Shown one piece after another: positions 18,236 to 27,032 of a stretch of 64,000 nt of DNA; the stretch's first letter is position 1, and every line of letters begins with the position of its first letter. The stretch comes from Blastochloris viridis (GTDB lineage: Bacteria > Pseudomonadota > Alphaproteobacteria > Rhizobiales > Xanthobacteraceae), in contig NZ_CP012946.1 of the NCBI RefSeq assembly GCF_001402875.1, forward strand, positions 660,001 through 724,000, given 5' to 3'. The notes beneath the pieces were generated by a model. It saw nothing but the letters and a program-made list of their open reading frames with translations, was not told the origin of the DNA and searched no databases. The position numbers were made by a program, and so were the translations under genes.

Positions 18236-19348
18236 TCACTCCGCCGCTACGGTAACGCTGTCGCGGCGCACCTGCCAGAACCGCACCACCCGCTGCGCGG
18301 TCTGGAGCGACAGGCTCTCGAAGTGGGCGAGCGCCCGCTCCAGCGCCGCGGGCACCATGGTGCTGCCGGCCGGCCGGGCCAGCACCAGGGCGCGCACCGT
18401 CGGCCAAGCGAAGCCGGCGGCCTTGCCGAGAATCAGCACCGGGTCGGGCCGGGTGCCGAGCATCACCCGCTCGGCGACGTCGAGCGGAACCCCGGTCATC
18501 ACCGCCAGCGCCACCACCAGCTCGTCGACCATGGCCTTGCTGGCGAACGCCTGTAACCGGGCCTCGCTCAGCGCGTTGCGGGCGCGCAGTTCCTCGACCG
18601 TGTGCCGGGCGGCGGTGTAGTCGCGGCGCTGCGGCGCCACCGCGGCGCCGATGCGGTCGGCGACGGTGGCGAGCACGCGCTGCACCTCGCGGGCGTCGCG
18701 CGGGTTGGCCACTGCCAGCAGGCGCTTCTGCACCGCCTGGGTGGCGGTGGCGATCAGGGTGCGAAACAGCTGGGGCGGCAGGTCGCGCCGCCGCCCGATC
18801 GCCATCTGCAGCGCCTCGTCCTCGTCCGAGCGTTCGACCAGGCTGGCGAGCCCGGCATTGGAGAAGCGAGCGGCGGTGTTCGCGGTTACCGAGTGCATGA
18901 CGCCGCGGTCGCCGCGCGCCACCAACACGTCGGTAACCGGCGGCGAGATGGCGTCGCGCTCGGAGATGGCGAGCAGGTGGGCCTGGCTCTTGGTGCGGGC
19001 GACGTCGATCAGGTCGTCGTCGGTGAGGCGCGGCGACTGGCTCAGCACCGGGCCGGCGACCTCGATCGATTCGTCGTTGGCGAGCTGGCGGATCAGCCGC
19101 GGCGGGGCGTTTTCCACCGGGGCGATTCGGACGGCGAGTTCCGCCCGTGCGGCGTCCTCGATGGCGCCGGCGAGACGGCCGATCACGTCGTCGAACAGTG
19201 CGATTTGCTGTTCGTCGTAGGCTTCGGCGCCGGCAAAAAACAAATCGGCGATGCGCCGCAGCGCTTCCGTCCGCTTGTCGTCCGATCCGCGAACAATGGC
19301 GTCCTCAAGATCGAGGATCAGGGTGTCCCGCGCTGTCGCTGCAAGCAT
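18236..19348 (-). CDS. DUF2336 domain protein
   Basis: All-helical protein of 370 residues matching the alphaproteobacterial DUF2336 family in style: short HEAT-like helical units such as ALRRIADLFF, LVERSDEDEALQMAIGRRRDLPPQLFRTLI and VAERVMLGTRPDPVLILGKAAGFAWPTVRALVLAR. No catalytic motif, signal peptide or membrane segment is seen. Cytoplasmic; molecular role unknown. It is convergent with trmB and lies just left of tRNA-Leu. Confidence 0.85.
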   Translation of the reverse strand: MLAATARDTLILDLEDAIVRGSDDKRTEALRRIADLFFAGAEAYDEQQIALFDDVIGRLAGAIEDAARAELAVRIAPVENAPPRLIRQLANDESIEVAGPVLSQSPRLTDDDLIDVARTKSQAHLLAISERDAISPPVTDVLVARGDRGVMHSVTANTAARFSNAGLASLVERSDEDEALQMAIGRRRDLPPQLFRTLIATATQAVQKRLLAVANPRDAREVQRVLATVADRIGAAVAPQRRDYTAARHTVEELRARNALSEARLQAFASKAMVDELVVALAVMTGVPLDVAERVMLGTRPDPVLILGKAAGFAWPTVRALVLARPAGSTMVPAALERALAHFESLSLQTAQRVVRFWQVRRDSVTVAAE

Positions 19349-19518
19349 GGTGCTGTCCGCATTTGTGCCTGATCTACTTCATCGTATTGTCGCGGCAGCG
19401 GGATAAGGAACCGTTTATTCAACGTTTCGATTCATCGCCAACATTGACGGAAGGTAAGAGGCGTGGCGCTGTGCCGAGGCGCGGGCAAACTATCCCCAGC
19501 CGTTGCCGCCAAGGTCCG

Positions 19519-19547
19519 TTGACAAGATCCCATGGGCAGCATACCAA
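19519..19547 (+). promoter_or_regulatory. Probable sigma-70 promoter for tRNA-Leu
   Basis: TTGACA (19519-19524), 17-nt spacer, TACCAA (19542-19547), placing the start point about 12 nt before the tRNA. The -35 is perfect, the -10 is weak. Confidence 0.45.
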
Positions 19548-19566
19548 CCCGCCACCGCTCGCGCGG

Positions 19567-19651
19567 GCCCAGGTGGCGGAATTGGTAGACGCGCTGGTTT
19601 CAGGTACCAGTGGTGAAAGCCGTGGAGGTTCGAGTCCTCTCCTGGGCACCA
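19567..19651 (+). tRNA. tRNA-Leu(CAG)
   Basis: Acceptor GCCCAGG / CCTGGGC, discriminator A and encoded CCA. Anticodon stem CTGGT / ACCAG encloses TTCAGGT, giving anticodon CAG. The long variable arm (TGGTGAAAGCCGT) is that of a class-II leucine tRNA. Length 85 nt. Confidence 0.95.
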
Positions 19652-19818
19652 TCCCTTTCGCAAGGGATCGGGCGCCGCCATTTCCAACAGTCTCAATCCG
19701 TCCGACACTGTGTTCTGACCACCCGCCGCGCCGGCATCCGAGCGCGGCGTTTGCGTTTGGCGATGCCGCACGGCGGGCGCTCTCTTTCGGGGTGGGGGGC
19801 GGCGTGGCAGGGCATTTC
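19652..19818. other. Gap between tRNA-Leu and the repeat array
   Basis: No gene is seen. The sequence is unique here and leads into the first repeat unit at 19819. Confidence 0.4.
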
Positions 19819-21013
19819 GGTCGCGGGTCGTGGTTCCTCGGGTCTCGGCAAAGCCTCGCCCGAGGCTGACGGGTTGAGGGTCCCTCGCCTGGGGACGACA
19901 GGTCGAGGTTTGCGCGCTGGCTCGCCCGACGAAGACGCGCTGAGGTGGCGCGCGAGGCTCGACCTGTCGTCCCCGGCGACCGCCGGAGGCGGTCGGAAAG
20001 GGGACCCATGATCTGCGAGGCTTGTGGGGAATGCGCCGCGGCTGGCGTTGCGGCGAACGGCATTTAGGTCGCGGATCATGGATCCTCGGGTCTCGGCAAA
20101 AAGCCTCGCCCGAGGATGACGGGTTGGGGTTCCCTCGCCCGAGGATGACGGGCTGAGGGTCCCTCGCCTGAGGACGACAGGTCGAGGTTTGCGCGCTGGG
20201 CTCGCCCGACGAATATGCGCTGAGGTGGCGCGCGAGGCTCGACCTGTCGTCCCCGGCGAGCATCGCGAAGCGATGCGAGGAAAGGGGACCCATGATCCGC
20301 GAGGCTTGCAGGATATTCGCCGCGGTCGGCGTGGCGGCGAACGGCATCAGGTCGCGGATCATGGATCCTCGGGTCTCGGCAAAAAGCCTCGCCCGAGGAT
20401 GACGGGTTGGGGTTCCCTCACAGCCTCGACCTGTCGTCCCCGGCGAGCATCGCGAAGCGATGCGAGGGAAGGGGACCCATGATCTGCGAGGCTTGCGGGA
20501 TATTCGCCGCGGCCGGCGTGGCGGCGAACGGCATCAGGTCGCGGATCATGGATCCTCGGGTCTCGGCAAGCCTCGCCCGAGGATGACGGGTTGGGGTTCC
20601 CTCGCTCGGGGATGACGCGAGGGTGGTGCGCTGGGCTCGCCCGCGGATGACAGGTCGAGGTTTGCGCGCTGGGCTCGCCCGAGGATGACGCGCTGAGGTG
20701 GCGCGCGAGGCTCGACCTGTCGTCCCCGGCGACCGCCGGGGACGGTCGGAAAGGGGACCCATGATCCGCGAGGCTTGTGGGATATTCGCCGCGGCCGGCG
20801 TGACGGCGAACGGCATCAGGTCGCGGATCATGGATCCTCGGGTCTCGGCAAAGCCTCGCCCGAGGATGACGGGTTGGGGTTCCCTCGCCCGAGGATGACG
20901 GGTTGAGGGTCCCTCGCCCGCGGATGACAGGTCGAGGTTTGCGCGCTGGCTCGCCCGAGGATGACGCGCTCAGGTTAATGCGCGAGCCTCGCCCGAAGAT
21001 GACGCGTTGAGGT
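19819..21013. repeat. Array of five long, partly truncated intergenic repeat units
   Basis: Unit starts marked by GGTCGCGG(A/G)TC(A/G)TGG are at 19819, 20067, 20350, 20537 and 20819, so spacing is 248, 283, 187 and 282 bp with a partial last unit. Each unit has, in order: TCCTCGGGTCTCGGCAAA, one or more copies of CCTCGCCCGAGGATGACG, a TTTGCGCGCTGGGCTCGCCC block, GGCTCGACCTGTCGTCCCCGG, GGGGACCCATGATC, and a GCGGCCGGCGTGGCGGCGAA tail. Short units lack the middle blocks. Copies agree closely. All six frames give only low-complexity Arg/Pro/Ser translation, so this is non-coding. There is no cas gene or conserved short repeat with unique spacers. Confidence 0.9.
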
Positions 21014-21361
21014 GGTGCGCCAACGTGTCCGGCGGCGCGGCCGATCTTCGGAAACGAACGCGGCGTAGGGGCGTTGGACGGCAGGCGTCGCCGCTCGCTA
21101 GGAAATTGGCCGGCGTGTTGTCCGAGCCCGTGGCAGGCGTGTCGGCGGCTTGGCCCGTGCCGTGGCTGCGCCACATTCCTTTTTCAGGTAGATGCCGGTG
21201 ACGAAACTGGGTCCGTCTCCTCGCGCAGCCCGAAAGCTCCCACCTCCATCCATCAGCAGCCCGACCGGCGCAGCGCTGATCGGCAAACCGGTCCTTGCCA
21301 CCTTGCTCCTGCCAACCTTGCCCTTGATCGCAGCCGTGAGCCGGCGCATTCGTTCCAACCC

Positions 21362-22957
21362 ATGAATGCCGAGGCCGACGGGCGAGTCGAATTCGAGCCG
21401 GTGCGCTATGCCCCGAAGCCGCTGCCGGCGTGGTTTCGCCTGCTGGCGACCACGCTTGCGGCGCTGCTCGCCATCGCGATTGCGCTGTGGCAGCTGGTGT
21501 CCGCCACCAGCGGGCTCGAGGTCCGCCACCTCCAGCTCGGCGACACCCCGGTCACGGTGTTCCGCCCGGCGGCGGCCGGGCCGGCGCCGGCGGTGGTGAT
21601 CGCACACGGCTTTGCCGGCTCCCAGCAACTGATGCAGCCGTTCGCGGTCACGCTGGCGAACAGCGGCTACGTAGCTGTTACGTTCGATTTTGCCGGCCAC
21701 GGTCGCAACCCGACCTCGCTGGCCGGTGGCCTGGTCGACCGCAACGCCCGCGCCGCCAAGCTGATCCCCGAGCTCGACAAGGTGATCGACTACGCCAAGG
21801 CGCTGCCGGGCGTCGACGGCCGGGTGGCGTTGCTCGGCCACTCGATGGCGTCCGACCTGGTCGCCCGCACTGCCAAGCTCAGGCCCGACATCGCCGCGAC
21901 GGTGGCGATCTCGCTGTTCTCGCCGGAGGCCGACGCCACCGGCCCGCGCAACCTGCTGGTGGTGGTCGGCGCGGTCGAGGACCCGCATTTGATGAAGGAG
22001 GCCTACCGCGCGGTGGCGGTGACGCTCGGTGGCCGCCCGGCCGAGGCCGACGTCACCTATGGCAGCTTCGAGCGCGGCACCGCCCGCCGCGTCGCCGTCG
22101 CGCCGGGGGTCGAGCACATCGCCGTGCTCTACAGCCCGACCAGCCTGGCCGAAGCCCGCGACTGGCTGAACGAGGTGTTCGGCCGCGACCAGACCGGCCC
22201 GATCGATGCCCGCGGTTGGTCGTTCCTGTTGCTGTTCGGCGGCCTGCTGGCGCTGGCCAAGCCGCTGGCGGGGCTGTTGCCGCGGGTGTCGGCGCCGCGG
22301 GCCAGGCCCGCCCTGCGCTGGGCGCAGCTGTTCAACGTCGCGCTGGTGCCGGCGATCCTGACGCCGTTCATCCTGTGGGCGTCGCCGGTCGGCACGCTGT
22401 CGATCCTGGTCGGCGAATACCTCTACATGCACTTCGCGGTGTACGGCGTCCTGACGCTGGCCGGCCTGTGGCTGCTGCGCCGACGGCTCGGCCTGCCGGC
22501 GCCGGCCCGGCTCGGGCTGTCGCCCTGGCGGTTCGCGCTCGCGCTGGTGGCGGTGACGCTGTACGGCCTGTTCGCCATCGGCTGGCCGGTCAACGCCTAC
22601 ATCTCCAACATGGCGCCGGTCGCCGAGCGGGTGCCGCTGATCTTCGCGATGTTCGCCGGCACGCTGGTCTATTTCATCGCCGACGAGTGGCTGCTGCGCG
22701 GCACCCGCACCCCGCGCGGCGCCTATGCGCTGACCAAGGCGTGCTTTCTGCTCTCACTCGGGCTGGCGGTGGCGCTCAACCCGCCGCGGCTGTTCTTCCT
22801 GGTCATCACCGCGCCGGTGATGGTGGCGATGTTCGTGGTGTTCGGCCTGATCAGCCGCTGGGTGTTCGACAAGACCCGCGAGCCGCTGGTGGCCGCAGTC
22901 GCCAACGCCGCCATCTTCGCCTGGGCCATCGCCGCGACCTTCCCGATCGACGGCTGA
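21362..22957 (+). CDS. Alpha/beta hydrolase fused to a C-terminal polytopic membrane domain
   Basis: Protein of 531 residues. One membrane segment near residues 22-45 (LLATTLAALLAIAIALWQLV) precedes an alpha/beta-hydrolase domain (about 55-280) with VVIAHGFAGS (oxyanion strand) and nucleophile elbow LLGHSMAS (GHSMA, an Ala replacing the last Gly); VAPGVEHIAVLYS may supply the catalytic His. From about residue 290 the chain has roughly seven to eight membrane helices (FLLLFGGLLALAKPL, LFNVALVPAILTPFILWA, VYGVLTLAGLWLL and others). The hydrolase part probably faces the periplasm, acting on a lipid or envelope substrate; this is inferred. ATG 21362 is used because upstream residues show no fold. 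Confidence 0.75.
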   Translation: MNAEADGRVEFEPVRYAPKPLPAWFRLLATTLAALLAIAIALWQLVSATSGLEVRHLQLGDTPVTVFRPAAAGPAPAVVIAHGFAGSQQLMQPFAVTLANSGYVAVTFDFAGHGRNPTSLAGGLVDRNARAAKLIPELDKVIDYAKALPGVDGRVALLGHSMASDLVARTAKLRPDIAATVAISLFSPEADATGPRNLLVVVGAVEDPHLMKEAYRAVAVTLGGRPAEADVTYGSFERGTARRVAVAPGVEHIAVLYSPTSLAEARDWLNEVFGRDQTGPIDARGWSFLLLFGGLLALAKPLAGLLPRVSAPRARPALRWAQLFNVALVPAILTPFILWASPVGTLSILVGEYLYMHFAVYGVLTLAGLWLLRRRLGLPAPARLGLSPWRFALALVAVTLYGLFAIGWPVNAYISNMAPVAERVPLIFAMFAGTLVYFIADEWLLRGTRTPRGAYALTKACFLLSLGLAVALNPPRLFFLVITAPVMVAMFVVFGLISRWVFDKTREPLVAAVANAAIFAWAIAATFPIDG

Positions 22958-22980
22958 CCGTCGTTTTGAGACTTTCCCTC

Positions 22981-23100
22981 CGTCGTCCCGGATGGCGCGG
23001 GATGCGGAGCTCCCGGCGCCGAGCCGGGACCGTCAGCAGAATGCACGTCTTTTCTGCATACGGTTCCGGGTCTGTGCTTCGCCCCGCTCGGGACGACGAC
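22981..23100. repeat. Imperfect palindromic repeat, copy A
   Basis: About 120 bp starting CGTCGTCCCGG and ending CCGCTCGGGACGACGAC, with internal GGGATGCGGAGC and GAGCCGGGACCG near the left and CGGTTCCGGGTC near the right, so the ends are mutually inverted. Copy B lies at 26841-26956. The two flank the divergent gene pair 23151-26824. Confidence 0.75.
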
Positions 23101-23150
23101 AACAGGTGCCGGAACCGCACCGCTCGTTTCCGCAAGACCGAGAATTCGTC

Positions 23151-25244
23151 TCACCGCCCCCCGGCGAACAGCAGCGTCTTGACCAGATCGTCGGCGGTGG
23201 CGGCGGCGCGAAGCGCCTCCTTCAGGGCCTCGCGCAGCGCCGGGTCGAGCCGGGCGGGGTCGACGGCGTTGCCGGGCGGGCGGCCGGCGTGGACGTCCTC
23301 GATCTGCTGGTGAAGGATCGCCTGGAGCAGGGTCGATTGCGCCTCGGCGAGGTGGTCGAGGTCGCGCTCGCCGCCGAGGCCGCGCCCGCGCAGCCCGGCC
23401 AGCCGGGCCGGGGTCGAGCGCTCGACCACGTGGTGGCGGATGGCGAGGCACCGCGCCGCGGTGACGATGGCGAACAGGCCGGTCTTCTTGAGGTCGATGC
23501 GGCCCGCGTCGGTCTTGAAGCCGCCGAACAGGCTGAGGCCGGGCTGGCCGTGGCCGCCGGCCTCGGCCAACAGCTTGGCGAAGCCGACCTGGCCGCGGGC
23601 GGCGTCGAAGGCGTCCAGCCACAGCTCGCGCGCCAGACGGGCGTCGCCGTGGACGCAGCGCAGGTCGAAGAAGATGTCGACCGACAACAGGTCCTCCGGC
23701 CGCGACCGGGTGATCCAGTGGCGCACCCGCTCGCGCCAGGTCGCCACGCTGCCGCGCCAAGCCGGCGACCGCGCCATCACCTCGCCCTTGCACAGCGGCA
23801 CGCCGGCGACGTGGAGGATGTCGGCGAGGTCGGCGCCGAGCTCGGCGAACCAGCGGTCGGCCGGGCCGTCCGGCGCGCCGTCGGCGAACAGGATGGCGTT
23901 GTCCTGGTCCATCGCCAAGAGGCTTTCGCCGCGCCCGGCCGAGCCCAGCACCAGCACGGCGTAGCGGCAGGGCGGCGCGCCGCGGCCGCGCGCGGCCATG
24001 CGCTGCTCGGCCAGCACCGCGGCGCGGCGGGTCAGCGCGCCGAGCTCGCGCGAGATCACCGCGGCGATGTCGCGGGCGCCGACGCCCTCGGACACCAGGC
24101 CGGTCGCCACCGAGGCGATCTTGGCCCACGCCTTGGCCAGCGCCGGCACGTCCGGCGCTTCGTCGATCTCGTCGCCGAGGGACACCGCATCGCGGGCGCG
24201 CATGCGCAGAAGATCGCGCGCCGACAGCGCGCCGACAATCTGGCCGATATCGTCGACCACGCCGAGGTGGCGCACCCTGAGGCGGTCCATGCGGCCGATG
24301 GCGCGGTAGACGAAGGCGTCCGCCGGCACCGCGGCCAGCGGCGCGCTCATGATCGCTGCCACCTCGGCCTGGAGCACTGCGGCGCCGTGCTCGGCCAGCG
24401 CGCGGGCGAGGTCGCGCTCGGTGACGATGCCGACCTGATCGGCGTCGAACGGGCCGGCAGCGGGGTCGGCGCCGCGCGGGGCGACGAACAGCGAGGAGAT
24501 GCGGCGCTCGACGATCTCGCGCAGCACCGCCGCCACCGGGGTGGTCGCGGCGGTGAACAGCGGCGGCGCCGACATCACCTCCTCGATGCGGTGGCGGTAG
24601 GGGTAGCTGTCGAGCCGGGCGAAAGTGCGCTCGGCGTCGAGCCGGCCGGCGGCGAGGTCGGCGGCGAGAAAGCCGCGGTGGCCGGCCTCGCGCGCCGCCA
24701 TGAGGTGGCGGCAGGCCTGCTCGGCCTCGGCCAGGGTGCGGATGCCGCCCTCGCGCAGGTGCGGCACCAACGCCAGGAAGATCTCCGCGGCCAGCCGGGC
24801 GGCGTCCGGCGCGCTGGCGTGGGCGGCGTTGGCGAGGCCGAGCCAGCCGGCCAGGATGTCGAGCGAATAGCCGGCGAGGTCGGGCCGCGCCACCTCAGCC
24901 AGCGCCCGCACGTCGAGCGCCCGCGGCGGCGCGCGGTTGAGGCCGGCGCGGGCGCACTCGTCCGCCAGCACGGCGAGGTCGAACCCGATGTTGTGGCCGA
25001 TCACCACCGCGGTGCCGAGAAATCCGTCGAGCCGGGCGGCGATGCCGGCGAGATCGGGCAGGGCGGCACCGGCGGCCGGCGGGGCGACGGTGATGTCCAG
25101 GCAGTCGGCGGTCAGCCGGCCGGCGTGGATGCGCACCGCGCTGACCCGGCACAACCGGGCGTGCAGAGGGTCGACGTCGCTGGTTTCGCACTCGAGCGCC
25201 ACCGCGTCGAGCGCGATCAGCGGCGTGACGTTGGCCTGCAGCAT
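23151..25244 (-). CDS. Exonuclease-like / CBS / DUF294 nucleotidyltransferase-like signalling protein
   Basis: Cytoplasmic protein of 697 residues. N-terminal DnaQ-like domain (about 1-165): the usual DxE motif reads ECETSD, while the second and third motifs GHNIGFDLAVLADE and AHASAPDA remain, so activity is doubtful. Two CBS domains follow (about 220-345; VGIVTERDLARAL, VGALSARDLLRM). The C-terminal half is DUF294 with the GlnD/polymerase-beta-like motif LGSAGRGESLLAMDQDNAIL, then DUF294_C. In Vibrio and Pseudomonas, as I recall, such proteins sit with crbS/crbR and acetate genes; the same neighbours are here. Likely an adenylate-sensing regulator of acetate use; not proven. Confidence 0.85.
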   Translation of the reverse strand: MLQANVTPLIALDAVALECETSDVDPLHARLCRVSAVRIHAGRLTADCLDITVAPPAAGAALPDLAGIAARLDGFLGTAVVIGHNIGFDLAVLADECARAGLNRAPPRALDVRALAEVARPDLAGYSLDILAGWLGLANAAHASAPDAARLAAEIFLALVPHLREGGIRTLAEAEQACRHLMAAREAGHRGFLAADLAAGRLDAERTFARLDSYPYRHRIEEVMSAPPLFTAATTPVAAVLREIVERRISSLFVAPRGADPAAGPFDADQVGIVTERDLARALAEHGAAVLQAEVAAIMSAPLAAVPADAFVYRAIGRMDRLRVRHLGVVDDIGQIVGALSARDLLRMRARDAVSLGDEIDEAPDVPALAKAWAKIASVATGLVSEGVGARDIAAVISRELGALTRRAAVLAEQRMAARGRGAPPCRYAVLVLGSAGRGESLLAMDQDNAILFADGAPDGPADRWFAELGADLADILHVAGVPLCKGEVMARSPAWRGSVATWRERVRHWITRSRPEDLLSVDIFFDLRCVHGDARLARELWLDAFDAARGQVGFAKLLAEAGGHGQPGLSLFGGFKTDAGRIDLKKTGLFAIVTAARCLAIRHHVVERSTPARLAGLRGRGLGGERDLDHLAEAQSTLLQAILHQQIEDVHAGRPPGNAVDPARLDPALREALKEALRAAATADDLVKTLLFAGGR

Positions 25245-25366
25245 ATCGTTACTCCCGAAACAATATGCGGGAGCGGTCGACTCGGCTCAATTCGACCTTG
25301 TACGATGGTCGCGCGCGCACCTGTTCGGGCCGGGGCGCAGGGTTTCGCGGGCAAAAGGAGCCGGGG

Positions 25367-26824
25367 ATGCAGCCGCGCACGCTGGTACTGGCGGTGGTCG
25401 GCGGGCTGAGCGTGGCCGGCGCCGCGGTGGCGACCGCCGCCATCCTCGCCGTCGCCCACGCCGCCGGGGTGCCGCCGGCGCAGGCCGGGCTGCACGTCTC
25501 GGTGGTCGCCGGCGGCGGCCTCTTGGCCGGCGCGGCCGGCTGGCTGCTGCTGCGGGCCAAGCTGGTGTTGCCGCTGGAGGCGCTGACGCGCGAGCTGCGG
25601 CTGCTCAAGGACAATCCGCAGCCGCGCGCGCTCGACCTTGCCGGCGGGCACGCGCTCGGCACGCTGCCGGCCGATATCGACGGCCTGTTCGGCAAGCTTC
25701 AGACCTCGCGCGAGGTCACCGCCGCCGCCATCGCCGCGGCGACGAAGCGGGCCGAGGAGCAGCGCAGCCGGCTGGAGGCGATCCTGGTCGACCTCGCCGA
25801 GGGCGTGGTGGTGTGCAACCTCGACCACCGCATCCTGCTCTACAATCAGGCGGCGCGGCGGCTGCTGCACCGCCCGGCCGGGCTCGGGCTCGACCGGCCG
25901 CTGTTCGGCGTCCTGGCCGAGGAGCCGATCCGCCAGACCCTTGAGATGCTGCGCCGCTCCGCGTCGGATGCCAGTCCGGTGCTGCGGATCCACCGCTGCG
26001 TGGTGCCGACGCTCGACGCCGACATCTGGCTGAAGGCGCGGCTCGGCCTGGTCCACGAGCCTTCCGGCGAGGTGTCGGGCTACGTGCTGACCTTCACCGA
26101 GACCGCCGAGGGCACCGCGCCGGCGGCGAGCCCGATCGAGCGGATCGCGCCGCGGCCGGAATTCTACGACTTCGACCTGTTCAAGCCGGCCGGCACCAGC
26201 CTCGCCGACACCCCGCTGCGCAAGATGGCGTTCGTGGTGTTCGACACTGAAACCACTGGCCTCGACCCCGACGGCGGCGACGAGCTGCTGTCGATCGGCG
26301 CGGTGCGGGTGGTCAATGGCCGCCTGCTCACCGGCGAGACCTTCGAGCAGCTGATCGATCCCGGCCGTACTATTCCGCCGGCCTCGATCAAGTTCCACGG
26401 CATCACCGCCGACATGGTGGCGGGCCAGCCCGCCGCGCGCGAGGCGCTGCCGCGCTTCAAGGCGTTCGCCGACGACGCGGTGCTGGTCGCCTACAACATC
26501 GCCTTCGACATGGCGTTCTTGACCAAGCGCGAGGCGGAGGCCGGGGTTGCGTTCGACAATCCGGTGCTCGACGCGCTGCTGCTCGCCGCCCACGTTTTTC
26601 CCGACCAGCCCGACCATTCGCTGTCGGCGATGGCCCACCGGCTCGGCGTCGACGTCAAGGGCCGCCACACCGCGCTCGGCGACGCCGTCGCCACCGCGCG
26701 GCTGTGGGTGAAGCTCCTCAACATGATGGAGATGCGCGGCCTCGCCACCTTCGGCCAGGCGGTCGAGATCTCCCAGCGCATGATGAAGCAGCGCCAAGCC
26801 CAGACCCCCGGCGTGGGGTGGTGA
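25367..26824 (+). CDS. Membrane PAS-domain 3'-5' exonuclease (DEDDh)
   Basis: Protein of 485 residues. ATG 25367 follows AAAAGGAG. Two membrane helices (LVLAVVGGLSVAGAAVATAAILAVA and VVAGGGLLAGAAGWLLLRA) form a sensor-like N-terminus, then a helical linker and a PAS domain (about 140-250; LVDLAEGVVVCNLDHRILLYNQAARRLL). The C-terminal exonuclease is complete: FDTETTGLDP (Exo I), AYNIAFDMAFL (Exo II) and HTALGDAVAT (Exo III). The layout copies a sensor kinase with the kinase replaced by an exonuclease. It is divergent from the DUF294 gene across 122 bp, and both occur in crbS/crbR clusters. Substrate unknown. Confidence 0.87.
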   Translation: MQPRTLVLAVVGGLSVAGAAVATAAILAVAHAAGVPPAQAGLHVSVVAGGGLLAGAAGWLLLRAKLVLPLEALTRELRLLKDNPQPRALDLAGGHALGTLPADIDGLFGKLQTSREVTAAAIAAATKRAEEQRSRLEAILVDLAEGVVVCNLDHRILLYNQAARRLLHRPAGLGLDRPLFGVLAEEPIRQTLEMLRRSASDASPVLRIHRCVVPTLDADIWLKARLGLVHEPSGEVSGYVLTFTETAEGTAPAASPIERIAPRPEFYDFDLFKPAGTSLADTPLRKMAFVVFDTETTGLDPDGGDELLSIGAVRVVNGRLLTGETFEQLIDPGRTIPPASIKFHGITADMVAGQPAAREALPRFKAFADDAVLVAYNIAFDMAFLTKREAEAGVAFDNPVLDALLLAAHVFPDQPDHSLSAMAHRLGVDVKGRHTALGDAVATARLWVKLLNMMEMRGLATFGQAVEISQRMMKQRQAQTPGVGW

Positions 26825-26840
26825 GACACTTCAGCTGAGG

Positions 26841-26956
26841 CGTCATCCCGGCCAAGCGTCGGGATGCGGAGCATCCGGCGCGCGAGCCGGGATCGGTTGC
26901 AGGATTTTCTGAAAACGATCCCGGGTCTCGGCTGCGCCTCGCCCGGGACGACGAGG
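26841..26956. repeat. Imperfect palindromic repeat, copy B
   Basis: Begins CGTCATCCCGG and ends CTCGCCCGGGACGACGAG; matches copy A (22981-23100) block by block: GGGATGCGGAGC, GAGCCGGGATCGG, a less conserved middle, then CGATCCCGGGTCTCGGCT. Confidence 0.75.
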
Positions 26957-26967
26957 TTGAAAGCGCG

Positions 26968-27032
26968 TAGGGCGGAATAGCGAAGCGTATTCCGCCTCGG
27001 CCGGTGCAATACGCTTTGCTATTGCACCCTAC
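26968..27032. repeat. GTAGGG double-hairpin repeat
   Basis: Two palindromic halves: GGCGGAATA-GCGAAGCG-TATTCCGCC on the left and GGTGCAATA-CGCTTTGC-TATTGCACC on the right, bounded by GTAGGG and its complement CCCTAC. This type is common in Bradyrhizobiaceae-like genomes. Its right end overlaps the 3' end of the next gene and supplies that gene's TAG stop. Confidence 0.7.

Noticed and set aside
19819..21013. CRISPR array
   Set aside because: Units are 187-283 bp, built of shared blocks without short constant repeats and unique spacers, and no cas gene is nearby.
19490..21174. Long minus-strand open frames across the repeat array (hypothetical proteins of 200-290 residues)
   Set aside because: They translate the repeat units into Arg/Pro/Ser-rich sequence that recurs in several frames, with no ribosome binding site or domain; the region is non-coding.
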